This document shows, in pieces, positions 1 to 6,096 of a stretch of 7,081 bases of DNA. This DNA comes from Lentzea sp. GTDB taxonomy: Bacteria > Actinomycetota > Actinomycetes > Mycobacteriales > Pseudonocardiaceae. The position numbers were made by a program, and so were the translations under genes. A model generated the notes under the pieces. That model did not search any database, was not told the DNA's origin, and saw only the letters and a program-made list of their open reading frames with translations. The stretch spans positions 1-7,081 of the forward strand of contig JASLAV010001139.1 of NCBI GenBank assembly GCA_030146905.1, read 5' to 3'. Numbering within the stretch: the stretch's first letter is position 1; every line of letters starts with the position of its first letter.

Positions 1-1
1 C

Positions 2-136
2 GACGTCGTCGGGTTCGACGAGCCGACGATCAACGAGCGGGGCCGCAGCGAGTTGCCCTCCGCCCGCGCCGACCAGGAAGAGCGCGTGGCCCTGTGCTGC
101 GTGTTCGAGATCCGCAAACGCGCCGGGAACCACTGA
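2..136 (+). CDS. C-terminal end of an unrecognised protein (5' partial)
   Basis: The frame is open from the window edge to a TGA at 134-136 and gives 44 residues, beginning DVVGFDEPTINERG and ending CCVFEIRKRAGNH. It sits 16 bases before the next gene in the same direction, so it is probably an upstream member of the same operon. Codon use is GC-rich like its neighbours. I do not recognise the family. A hydrophobic strand followed by a basic end (VALCCVFEIRKR) is compatible with the last beta strand of a class I methyltransferase or similar Rossmann-type enzyme, but this is only a guess from a short tail. The start and all catalytic regions lie outside the window. Confidence 0.6.
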   Translation, partial: DVVGFDEPTINERGRSELPSARADQEERVALCCVFEIRKRAGNH

Positions 137-152
137 GCGCCGAAGGGGCACC

Positions 153-1409
153 ATGGGGACGCAGTTGCTGCAAACATCGCCATACCTGACGTGCGTCTTG
201 CCGAACGCGCCGTCGCCGGTCACCTTCTGCACGGACCCGATCCGCTCCCGGCCGGAGACCGCCACCGCGGGAGACGCCCAGTTCGGCGTGCTCGGGCTCG
301 ATCGGGAGGTCCACTGGCTGCACGACTGGAACGTCCTCGACCTGCTGGAGGCCGCGGCCGCCGACTCGGTGCCAGAGGAAGACCTCGTCCGGCGCTACGG
401 GGCGCGCTCTGTGCTGGAAGCCCGGACGCGGCAGTGGCTGCAGGAACCGGATCAGCTGTGCACGGAGTACTTCCTGCGCTCCGGGGAGATCGAGGTCACC
501 GCGCACTGCAACTGGGGATGCACCTTCTGCCCGGTCGCGGACGACCCGAAACCGCGGGCCACGATGCCGATGGACCTGTTCGAGGAGATCATCGAGAAGC
601 TGACCGCGCAGCCCTCGGTCACCTACGTCGGGTTCCAGTTCTACAACGAGCCGACGCTCGACAAGTTCTTCGCCGACAGGGTGTCCGTCCTGCAGGACGC
701 GGGGATGAAGCTCGCGCTGTACACCAACGCCTCAGGCCTCAACCGGACAAAGCTCGACCTGCTGCAGCGCTCCGGCGTGCTGCTGCACCTGGTCGTCAAC
801 CTGCCGTCGCTGGACGAGGGGGAGTTCACCGAGCTCACCGGATCGGTGGCGCACCGCCGCAGCGTGACCAACCTCGAACTCGCCATCGACATGGGCATCG
901 GTCCGATCTCCATCGCTGTCAACGGGTTCGGGTCCGCTCGCGACACCAGCGTCAGGGTGCTGCGGGAGCGCTACGGGCCCTCCGGTGTCGACGTCTACCC
1001 GACGGTTCTGTCCGACCGCGCGGGACAGATCGAGCGGAGCTCGGTCAACGAGCACGTCCGGATCACCGGCCGGCTCACCGGGTGCAGCTACCCGGTCAAC
1101 CATGCGCAGTTCTCCGTGCGGGGCGAGATGTTCATGTGCTGCAACGACTACTACCAGCGAGAGACGTTCGGAAACGTCCGGGACGGCTCCATCCACGAGC
1201 TCATGACGAGCCCGGCGGCCGTGGCGCTGCGGCGGCGGGTGTTCGGCGTGGACCAAGCGCAGGAGGACATGATCTGCCGGTCGTGCCACGACCAGTTGCC
1301 GGACTTCCCCGAACGCCAGTTCCGCCCGATGGCCAGCTTTCCGCTCTCAGCGCTGCGCGACAGCATCACCAGTGCGCACGCCGACCGTCCGGGGCGGCCC
1401 CGTGGATGA
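153..1409 (+). CDS. Radical SAM protein with C-terminal SPASM/twitch-like domain
   Basis: This is a 418-residue radical SAM enzyme that should cleave S-adenosylmethionine at a [4Fe-4S] cluster to make a 5'-deoxyadenosyl radical. The cluster motif CX3CX2C is C119-NWG-C123-TF-C126. A GGEP-like segment (YNEP, 164-167) follows strand 2. The C-terminal part has C311, the pair C329/C330 in the pattern CCNDYYQ...FGNV, and C375xxC378, as expected for a twitch domain holding one auxiliary Fe-S cluster; too few cysteines are visible for a two-cluster SPASM. About 118 residues precede the motif, longer than usual, and could be a separate N-terminal domain. The ATG at 153 has AAGGGG at 143-148, four bases upstream. 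It overlaps the next gene by 8 bases, so the two are probably translated together. The substrate is unknown; sugar, cyclitol and peptide substrates are all possible. Confidence 0.9.
   Translation: MGTQLLQTSPYLTCVLPNAPSPVTFCTDPIRSRPETATAGDAQFGVLGLDREVHWLHDWNVLDLLEAAAADSVPEEDLVRRYGARSVLEARTRQWLQEPDQLCTEYFLRSGEIEVTAHCNWGCTFCPVADDPKPRATMPMDLFEEIIEKLTAQPSVTYVGFQFYNEPTLDKFFADRVSVLQDAGMKLALYTNASGLNRTKLDLLQRSGVLLHLVVNLPSLDEGEFTELTGSVAHRRSVTNLELAIDMGIGPISIAVNGFGSARDTSVRVLRERYGPSGVDVYPTVLSDRAGQIERSSVNEHVRITGRLTGCSYPVNHAQFSVRGEMFMCCNDYYQRETFGNVRDGSIHELMTSPAAVALRRRVFGVDQAQEDMICRSCHDQLPDFPERQFRPMASFPLSALRDSITSAHADRPGRPRG
1402..1409 (+). promoter_or_regulatory. Overlapping stop/start joining the two radical SAM genes
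   Basis: The GTG start at 1402 lies inside the end of the upstream gene, whose TGA is at 1407-1409. The G-rich segment GGGGCGG at 1391-1397 can serve as the ribosome site. This arrangement suggests translational coupling and roughly equal output of the two enzymes. An ATG at 1406 is in the wrong frame for the second protein. Confidence 0.6.
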
Positions 1410-2379
1410 GCTCATCCGGATCTGGTATGTCGCGCCGCAGCGGCTGTGCAACTTCCACTGCACGTACTGCGTGTCCACCGGCGAGTGGGCCAAGGACGCC
1501 CGCACCGACTGGTACCAGCTCGAGGACCCGGTGAACTTCCGCCGCACGCTCGACCGCATCGCCGCGGAGAATTCCCCCGTCGGCGTGCGTCTGGCGACGC
1601 TGGGGGAGCCATTCGCGTCCCGGCAGTTCCTCGACGGCGCGGCGTGGCTCAGCACGCAGTCCAACACCCGGTTCGTCGAGCTGGTCACGAACGGATCTCT
1701 GCTCAAGAGCAGGCTTCGCACCTTCGGGCACACCGCCGACCTCAGCCGCATCTCGCTCTGGATCACCCACCACCACACCGAGATCACTCTCGACCGCTTC
1801 ATGGACAACGTGATCGCCGCCCGTGACGCGGGCTGCTTCGTCGTCGTCAACACCCTGCTGTTCCCCGACAACTTCGCCGAGGTCGAGGCGCTTCGCGCCA
1901 GGGTGCTGGACGAGGGGATCCGGTTCAACGTCGACCTCGGCTACCACCCGGAAGCCGACACCGGCACGTACAACACCGGTGACGACGTCGTGCCGCTGGT
2001 CGCCACCGCCGAGTGGCACCGCGAGGCGGTGCGCCTGGGAGTCGACCAGGACTTGCTGGCGGCCAACCTCGTGGGCCTCAACGAGGTCACGGGCCAACCC
2101 TGCTCAGCCGGGCACCGGTACTTCTTCATCGGCATCGACGGCGACGTCTACGGGTGCTCCCGCTACTACGACCTCGGCCGCGACCGGTTGGGGAACGTGC
2201 TCGACGAAGGATTCCGCTTCCCGCGGCGGGAACAGCCGTGGGCAGGCTGCACGGCGCCGTACGGGTGCTCGAACAAGGAGGACTTCCTGAACCTGCGACT
2301 GGTCGAGCACCGCCGCAGCGACGACGTCCCGAGCCTCGGCTGGCTGGCGCACGCTGCCACCACGACCCCCGGACGGTGA
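1402..2379 (+). CDS. Second radical SAM protein with twitch-like domain
   Basis: This is a compact 325-residue radical SAM protein. The cluster motif C16-NFH-C20-TY-C23 lies close to the N-terminus, with only 15 residues before it, and a GEP segment (ATLGEP) follows. The C-terminal part contains C234 (CSAGHRYFFI), C252 (DGDVYGCSRYY, then LGNV) and C283-X5-C289, a pattern fitting one auxiliary Fe-S cluster. I chose the GTG at 1402 because GGGGCGG lies four bases upstream and the protein begins just before the first strand. An in-frame GTG at 1372 would add ten residues but has no clear ribosome site. It overlaps the first radical SAM gene by 8 bases and the glycosyltransferase by 4 bases, so the three probably serve one pathway. 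Similar CSAGH...DGDVYxC proteins are, as I recall, found near glycosyltransferases; the reaction is unknown. Confidence 0.88.
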   Translation: MDELIRIWYVAPQRLCNFHCTYCVSTGEWAKDARTDWYQLEDPVNFRRTLDRIAAENSPVGVRLATLGEPFASRQFLDGAAWLSTQSNTRFVELVTNGSLLKSRLRTFGHTADLSRISLWITHHHTEITLDRFMDNVIAARDAGCFVVVNTLLFPDNFAEVEALRARVLDEGIRFNVDLGYHPEADTGTYNTGDDVVPLVATAEWHREAVRLGVDQDLLAANLVGLNEVTGQPCSAGHRYFFIGIDGDVYGCSRYYDLGRDRLGNVLDEGFRFPRREQPWAGCTAPYGCSNKEDFLNLRLVEHRRSDDVPSLGWLAHAATTTPGR

Positions 2380-3302
2380 CGCCGGTGTCGGTGTCAGTCA
2401 TCATCCCCACGCGCAACCGGCCCGGCCAGTTGCACGCTGCACTCGCCACCGTCGCCCGGCAGCGGGGCGGGGCCGCCGTCGAGGTGGTGGTGGTCAACGA
2501 CGGGGGTACGGACGTGCGACCGGTGGTCGACTCGCTGGGTGACGCGGTCACCGCGTGCACGATCACGCTGCGCGAGCAACGCGGCGCCGCGCACGCCCGC
2601 AACGTCGCCGTCGAGGTCGCGCAAGGCGACCACTTGGCGTTCCTCGACGACGACGACCTGTTCCTCGACGGCCACCTGGACACCGCCCTCGCCGAACTGC
2701 GGCGAACCCAGTCGGACCTGGTCTACGCGGGCGCCCTCGTCAGCGACCGCCGCTTGCCGGACGTGCACGACTACCGCACGGACTCGGTCGCCCGCCGCAA
2801 GTGCTACCCGTTCGACAACGACATGCTCATGGTCGCCAACTACATCCACACCGGGTCGGTGGTCGTCCGGAACTTCAGCGACTCCGCGATCCGGTTCGAC
2901 GAGACCTTGCGCCTCTGCGAGGACTGGGACATGTGGCTGTCCCTGCGTCACACCCTCGGGTTCACGTTCTGCCACGTCGACCGCGTGACCAGCGTCTACC
3001 ACCAGGTCGCCGACGACGGCGGCCTGGTGCACAGCGGCGAGGCGGAGGAGACCAGCCCGTTCTCCCGCATCCGGACGATGCTCTACCGGAAGTGGCCGGT
3101 CGAAGACGACCTGGTCCTGGCGGCCCGGCACTGGTTGTCCACTTTGGACGTCCGCTCCGGTGAACTCGTCCGCGCGGGCGTCAGCGTCCCCCGCGCCCTG
3201 TTCGACGAGGCGCTCGACGTCCTCGCCGGCAGCTTCGCGACGAAGAGCCCGCCATCAGCCCTCCAGCTCGACGCGATCTTCGAGCAGGCGACCTGTGGGT
3301 GA
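2376..3302 (+). CDS. Family 2 (GT-A fold) glycosyltransferase
   Basis: This 308-residue protein is a GT2-type glycosyltransferase that should move a sugar from a nucleotide-sugar donor to an acceptor. The first strand reads SVIIPTRNRP (7-16), followed by VVVVNDGG (37-44), the usual nucleotide-binding start of the family. FLDDDD with D91-D94 supplies the metal-binding DxD-type site, and CEDWDMW around E182-D185 matches the ED-type catalytic-base region. No signal peptide or membrane helix is visible, so it is probably cytosolic or loosely bound to the membrane. The GTG at 2376 overlaps the previous gene's stop as GTGA, which indicates translational coupling; the frame is open further upstream but that part is inside the radical SAM gene. 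About 90 C-terminal residues after the catalytic domain are of unknown role. Donor and acceptor cannot be told from sequence. Confidence 0.9.
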   Translation: MTPVSVSVIIPTRNRPGQLHAALATVARQRGGAAVEVVVVNDGGTDVRPVVDSLGDAVTACTITLREQRGAAHARNVAVEVAQGDHLAFLDDDDLFLDGHLDTALAELRRTQSDLVYAGALVSDRRLPDVHDYRTDSVARRKCYPFDNDMLMVANYIHTGSVVVRNFSDSAIRFDETLRLCEDWDMWLSLRHTLGFTFCHVDRVTSVYHQVADDGGLVHSGEAEETSPFSRIRTMLYRKWPVEDDLVLAARHWLSTLDVRSGELVRAGVSVPRALFDEALDVLAGSFATKSPPSALQLDAIFEQATCG

Positions 3303-3393
3303 CGCCGCAGCCTGGTGATGCCCGTGCTGCCGAACACCGGTGTCCTGGGCGCGGAGCCGGTGACGGTGCGACGACGAGCGAGGAGCGCGCAGG

Positions 3394-4086
3394 ATGTTCG
3401 GTGCGAGGACAACGCCTGGAGAGCTCCGTCCGCGCACGGTGCTCATCGACTGCTTCGGGACGATGGTGCACTGCCCGTGGCAGGCGATCCGCCGCAGCAT
3501 GGCCGACCGGGCCGGGGTGCCTGCCGACCGGTTCCTCCGGGGATACGCGCTCACCAGGCAGGACCGCAACACCGGTGTCCACTCCGACGCGACCGCCGAA
3601 CTCACGGCTGTGTGCGACGCGTCGGGTCTGTCGTTGACCGCCGGCCAAGTGCAGGACTTGGTCCGTTACGAGCGCGAGCTTCTCGAGACGCGCGGCGACT
3701 ACTACCCCGACGCGCTCCGGTTCCTCGACCGGATGCGCGCGAACGAGATCACCGTCGGAATGCTGAGCAACTGCTCACCGGGCGCCGCGTTCCTGCTCGA
3801 CCGGCTCCAGCCCCATCGCCACGTCGATGACGTCGTCCTGTCGTTCGAGGTGGGGTGTCGCAAGCCGGACGAAGGCATCTACCGCACCGCTCTGCGGCGG
3901 CTGGACGTGTCCGACCCCGGGCGGTGTCTGTTCATCGACGACGAACCGGACTTCTGCGCCGGCGCCAGGTCGGTCGGCATCACGACGGTCCTGATCACCC
4001 GCACCCATCGCGCAACCGGCAGGGGTGACGCGGGCATCCGAACCCTTGACGACCTGGTGATCGCGGGGGAGGACGGTCGCGCGTGA
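3394..4086 (+). CDS. HAD-superfamily protein, second catalytic Asp replaced by Phe
   Basis: This is a 230-residue HAD (haloacid dehalogenase-like) protein with a helical cap between motifs I and II. Motif I is D19-C-F-G-T23, motif II is LSN with S125, motif III is K157 in CRKPDEG, and motif IV is FIDDEPD with D182, D183 and D186. HAD phosphatases normally have DxDGT; here the second Asp is Phe, as in haloacid-dehalogenase-type DxYGT or DxFGT variants. The nucleophile is present, but the usual general acid for phosphate transfer is not, so a simple phosphatase label is uncertain. The ATG at 3394 has AGGAG at 3381-3385, eight bases upstream, and an in-frame TGA at 3361 rules out a longer start. 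It lies 91 bases after the glycosyltransferase, where I see no convincing promoter or terminator, and it converges with the kinase gene 16 bases downstream. Confidence 0.88.
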   Translation: MFGARTTPGELRPRTVLIDCFGTMVHCPWQAIRRSMADRAGVPADRFLRGYALTRQDRNTGVHSDATAELTAVCDASGLSLTAGQVQDLVRYERELLETRGDYYPDALRFLDRMRANEITVGMLSNCSPGAAFLLDRLQPHRHVDDVVLSFEVGCRKPDEGIYRTALRRLDVSDPGRCLFIDDEPDFCAGARSVGITTVLITRTHRATGRGDAGIRTLDDLVIAGEDGRA

Positions 4087-4102
4087 CGACTTCCCGGCGC
4101 GC

Positions 4103-4636
4103 TCAGGACCGCGCGAACTCCACGATGTCCGCCAACGGCGGGTCATATCCGTCGACCGTGGAAACGGTCAGCGACGGGACAGGCAGGGAGAGCGGGTCGA
4201 AGCCGACGACAGTCGTCGGGCCGGCCGGCGCGTCCAGCCCTTTGCGCAGCCGAACACGTTCCTGGGCGAGCTCCGGGTCCACGACGCAGTGCACGAGCCG
4301 CACCTCGACCCCCGGCAGAACCGGACCCAGAGCGCTTTGCCACCGGTGGTTCTGGAACGCGGCCTCGGCGACGAACGCGACCTTGTGCGCGGCGAGCAAC
4401 CTCAGCAGCTCGGAGAAGGCCGTCAACGTCTGCTCGGCCAAGGTGGTCTTGTCCGCGCACGCGCCCAAGACGTCGGTCATCCCGGTGTTCACCTCGTCGC
4501 GCGAGACCAAGGGCCAGCCGAGTGAACGGGCAAGAGCTGCCGCCAACGTCGACTTCCCGGAGCCGGGACGCCCGGAGACGACGACGAGTGTCGGCTTGAG
4601 ACCGTGCTCCCCGTGCAAGGCCTCATTCGGCTCCAC
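4103..4636 (-). CDS. Small P-loop kinase, AAA_33 type
   Basis: This minus-strand gene encodes a P-loop ATP-binding protein of about 177 residues, probably a kinase for a small molecule. Counting from GTG 4636, the Walker A motif is GRPGSGKST (22-30, K28). SRDE with D47 probably marks the phosphoacceptor-side acidic residue, and FVAEAAF with E91 matches the AAA_33 pattern. A late Arg/Lys-rich stretch (ERVRLRKG) could be the lid. The start is uncertain: TTG at 4654, GTG at 4636 and TTG at 4618 are all in frame and none has a strong ribosome site; I chose GTG. No signal peptide or membrane segment is visible. It is the only minus-strand gene in the window, convergent with the HAD gene and head-to-head with the arylsulfotransferase, so its promoter must lie inside that gene. 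Self-resistance or a tailoring phosphorylation are both possible. Confidence 0.82.
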   Translation of the reverse strand: MEPNEALHGEHGLKPTLVVVSGRPGSGKSTLAAALARSLGWPLVSRDEVNTGMTDVLGACADKTTLAEQTLTAFSELLRLLAAHKVAFVAEAAFQNHRWQSALGPVLPGVEVRLVHCVVDPELAQERVRLRKGLDAPAGPTTVVGFDPLSLPVPSLTVSTVDGYDPPLADIVEFARS

Positions 4637-4640
4637 AGCA

Positions 4641-4647
4641 GGGAAGG
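4641..4647 (+). promoter_or_regulatory. Ribosome binding site for the arylsulfotransferase gene
   Basis: GGGAAGG lies six bases before the ATG at 4654 and supports that start. The same bases fall at the 5' end of the divergent kinase gene, so translation starts and any promoters of the two genes are squeezed into a shared region. Confidence 0.55.
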
Positions 4648-4653
4648 CTATCA

Positions 4654-5808
4654 ATGGCAGAGCACGATCCGTCCACGGGGCTGCTGTTCTCTCCCTCGTC
4701 GCGGTACCCGAACCCCGTCGCCTACCTGACCGACACCAGCGGTGAAACGGTCCACACCTGGAGTCATCCGGCCTGCCAACCCTCGCCGGAGGACGACCCT
4801 CCGAGCAGCATGCGCGGCTGGAACCACGTCGTGGTCGACGACAGGGGAAACCTGTTCGCCATCGTTCCCCTGCGGGCGTTGCTCAAGCTGTCCGCCGACT
4901 CCGAACTGATGTGGTCGTGCGAGGTCGCGGCTCACCACGACCTCGCGCTCGCCGGGACCGACGTGCTCGTGCTGAGCGAGCGACCGCGCAACGTCGACGT
5001 CGACGTCGCCGGAGGCTCCCACGTCATCCTGGACAACCTGATCACCACGATCGACTGCGGCGGGGTGGTGACGGCGGAGGTCTCGCTGTACGACGTGCTG
5101 CGGACGGACTCCGGGCTGCGGGCGGTCCTGGACCGGGCCATCGGCCGGCGCGCCGCCGAGTCGCGCGTGCCCGACCCGGGAACCGCCCCGAGCCTGTGGT
5201 GGACGCTGCGCCGGCTGCGGGCCCTCCCCGGTTCACCCTGCGACGTCCTGCACACGAACACATTGGCCGTTGTCGACGACCACCCGGCGGGTCTGTGGCA
5301 GGCAGGCGACGTGCTCCTCTGCATGCGGGAACTCGACACAGTGGCCGTCGTCGACCCGGTGAGGCGCGCCGTGCGGTGGTCGTGGGGCGGGGCGGAGCTG
5401 TCCGGGCCGCACCAGCCCTCGGTGACTCCCGACGGCCGGGTGCTCGTCTTCGACAACGGGGCCGGCCGCGGCTGGACGCGCCTCCTCGTGGTCGACCCCA
5501 CCTCCGACAAGGTGGAGTGGACCTGGTCGGCCGAACCGCCCGAGTCGTTCTTCTGCCCCTTGGCCGGTGGCTGCGAGCTGCTGGCGAACGGCAACATCCT
5601 GGTCACCCACTCGGCGCGGGGCAGGGCGTTCGAGCTGGCGCCGGACGGCCGGACCGTGTGGGAGCTGACCCTTCCGCCCGACGTGTACGGAGCTCACCGC
5701 GGACGCGCGGCGGTCTACCGGATATCCGCCGTCCCGCCGGCCGTTCGGCGGCGGTTGACCCGTGGCCGCCAGCCGGGTCGCAGCCGCGTGCGGGCCGACA
5801 CGCTCTGA
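4654..5808 (+). CDS. Arylsulfotransferase (ASST-family, PAPS-independent type)
   Basis: This 384-residue protein resembles the arylsulfotransferase family, beta-propeller enzymes that move sulfate from a phenolic sulfate ester to another acceptor without PAPS. Blade-like repeats ending in Trp are visible around residues 26-36, 79-87, 233-244, 280-291 and 329-336. Family-like landmarks are H94-H95-D, LHTN with H200, GPHQPS with H253 followed by VFDNG (265-269), and the late VYRI near 354-357. Known ASSTs form a sulfo-histidine; H200 and H253 are the best visible candidates, but I could not align them. Unlike the periplasmic enterobacterial enzyme there is no signal peptide, so it should act in the cytosol. 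The C-terminal tail is very basic. Streptomyces liponucleoside pathways (caprazamycin Cpz4) give a precedent. It is followed after 37 bases by the cysD remnant, a sulfation context. A non-enzymatic propeller remains possible. Confidence 0.8.
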   Translation: MAEHDPSTGLLFSPSSRYPNPVAYLTDTSGETVHTWSHPACQPSPEDDPPSSMRGWNHVVVDDRGNLFAIVPLRALLKLSADSELMWSCEVAAHHDLALAGTDVLVLSERPRNVDVDVAGGSHVILDNLITTIDCGGVVTAEVSLYDVLRTDSGLRAVLDRAIGRRAAESRVPDPGTAPSLWWTLRRLRALPGSPCDVLHTNTLAVVDDHPAGLWQAGDVLLCMRELDTVAVVDPVRRAVRWSWGGAELSGPHQPSVTPDGRVLVFDNGAGRGWTRLLVVDPTSDKVEWTWSAEPPESFFCPLAGGCELLANGNILVTHSARGRAFELAPDGRTVWELTLPPDVYGAHRGRAAVYRISAVPPAVRRRLTRGRQPGRSRVRADTL

Positions 5809-5834
5809 GTTCGCTCATCCGGTTCGCGTCCGAC

Positions 5835-5840
5835 AGGAGG
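5835..5840 (+). promoter_or_regulatory. Strong ribosome binding site for the cysD remnant
   Basis: AGGAGG, a perfect Shine-Dalgarno sequence, lies five bases before the GTG at 5846. It decides the start of the remnant: the longer frame opens at GTG 5762 inside the arylsulfotransferase gene but has no such site. A strong ribosome site retained in front of a broken gene is notable, because it may now serve mainly to load ribosomes for the cysN-like gene behind it. Confidence 0.75.
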
Positions 5841-5845
5841 CCGAA

Positions 5846-6094
5846 GTGAACGTCAGGACAGCGGCAGCCGAGGAAGCAGTACCGGGCGCACCGGAGGCCG
5901 AGTCGATCCACGTCCTGCGCAAGGCGGCCGGGGGTACCGCACCCCGGTGCTCCCGTACTCGGTCGGCCAGGACTTCTCCGCAAGCGCTTGACGCGGGCGG
6001 TTCGACGCGGCGATCGGCGGAACGAGCGGGCCGGCTCATCGACGGTGACGGCGGCTCGACCCCGGAGACCAAGAAGTCGGAGAGCTACCTGTGA
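5846..6094 (+). pseudogene. cysD: Collapsed sulfate adenylyltransferase subunit 2 (cysD remnant, 82 codons)
   Basis: CysD is the roughly 300-residue PP-loop subunit of ATP sulfurylase, which makes adenylyl sulfate from ATP and sulfate. Only its two ends remain here. Residues 17-29 (EAESIHVLRKAAG) match the CysD N-terminus, and residues 58-82 (AERAGRLIDGD to KKSESYL) match the CysD C-terminus (ERQGRxIDxD...KKxxGYF) without gaps. Between them the reading frame is shifted. Frame -1 at 5935-5991 reads YRTPVLPYSVGQDF, recalling the CysD FERPVLLFSGGKDS PP-loop, and ends at a TGA. The distance from the conserved His to the conserved Pro is 35 bases where CysD has 36, so one base was probably lost at the GGGGG run (5930-5934). 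Even with that repaired, SGGKDS has become SVGQDF and some 200 codons are missing. It cannot be a working adenylyltransferase. The 82-residue frame is nevertheless open and overlaps the cysN-like start. Confidence 0.8.
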
Positions 6095-6096
6095 TG
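6079..6096 (+). promoter_or_regulatory. Ribosome site and TGATG overlap before the cysN-like gene
   Basis: GGAG at 6079-6082 precedes GTG 6091 by eight bases and ATG 6094 by eleven. The stop of the cysD remnant (TGA 6092-6094) shares its last base with the ATG, giving TGATG, or four bases with the GTG, giving GTGA. Either arrangement allows ribosomes finishing the remnant to restart on the cysN-like gene. A further in-frame ATG at 6103 is a third candidate start. Confidence 0.55.

Noticed and set aside
191..1534. A 447-codon plus-strand frame overlapping the first radical SAM gene
   Set aside because: Its translation is Arg/Ala-rich low-complexity sequence with no motif, whereas the other frame carries CX3CX2C and twitch cysteines and has a proper ribosome site.
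153..2379. The radical SAM pair as anaerobic sulfatase-maturating enzymes, given the sulfation context
   Set aside because: Those enzymes carry a two-cluster SPASM domain with more cysteines than either protein shows, and there is no sulfatase gene in the window.
3335..3362. Inverted repeat CACCGG...CCGGTG between the glycosyltransferase and HAD genes
   Set aside because: The stem is six base pairs with a 16-base loop and no T-run. In GC-rich DNA this is expected by chance, so I do not call a terminator.
4993..5007. Short tandem GTCGAC repeat
   Set aside because: It encodes an alternating Val-Asp stretch within the arylsulfotransferase and is too short to be more than a codon-level repeat.
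5930..5934. The G-run frameshift in cysD as a mere sequencing error that would restore a working gene
   Set aside because: Adding one G would join the PP-loop relic, but the loop is already mutated (SVGQDF), a TGA follows at 5989 and the enzyme core is absent, so the gene would still be broken.
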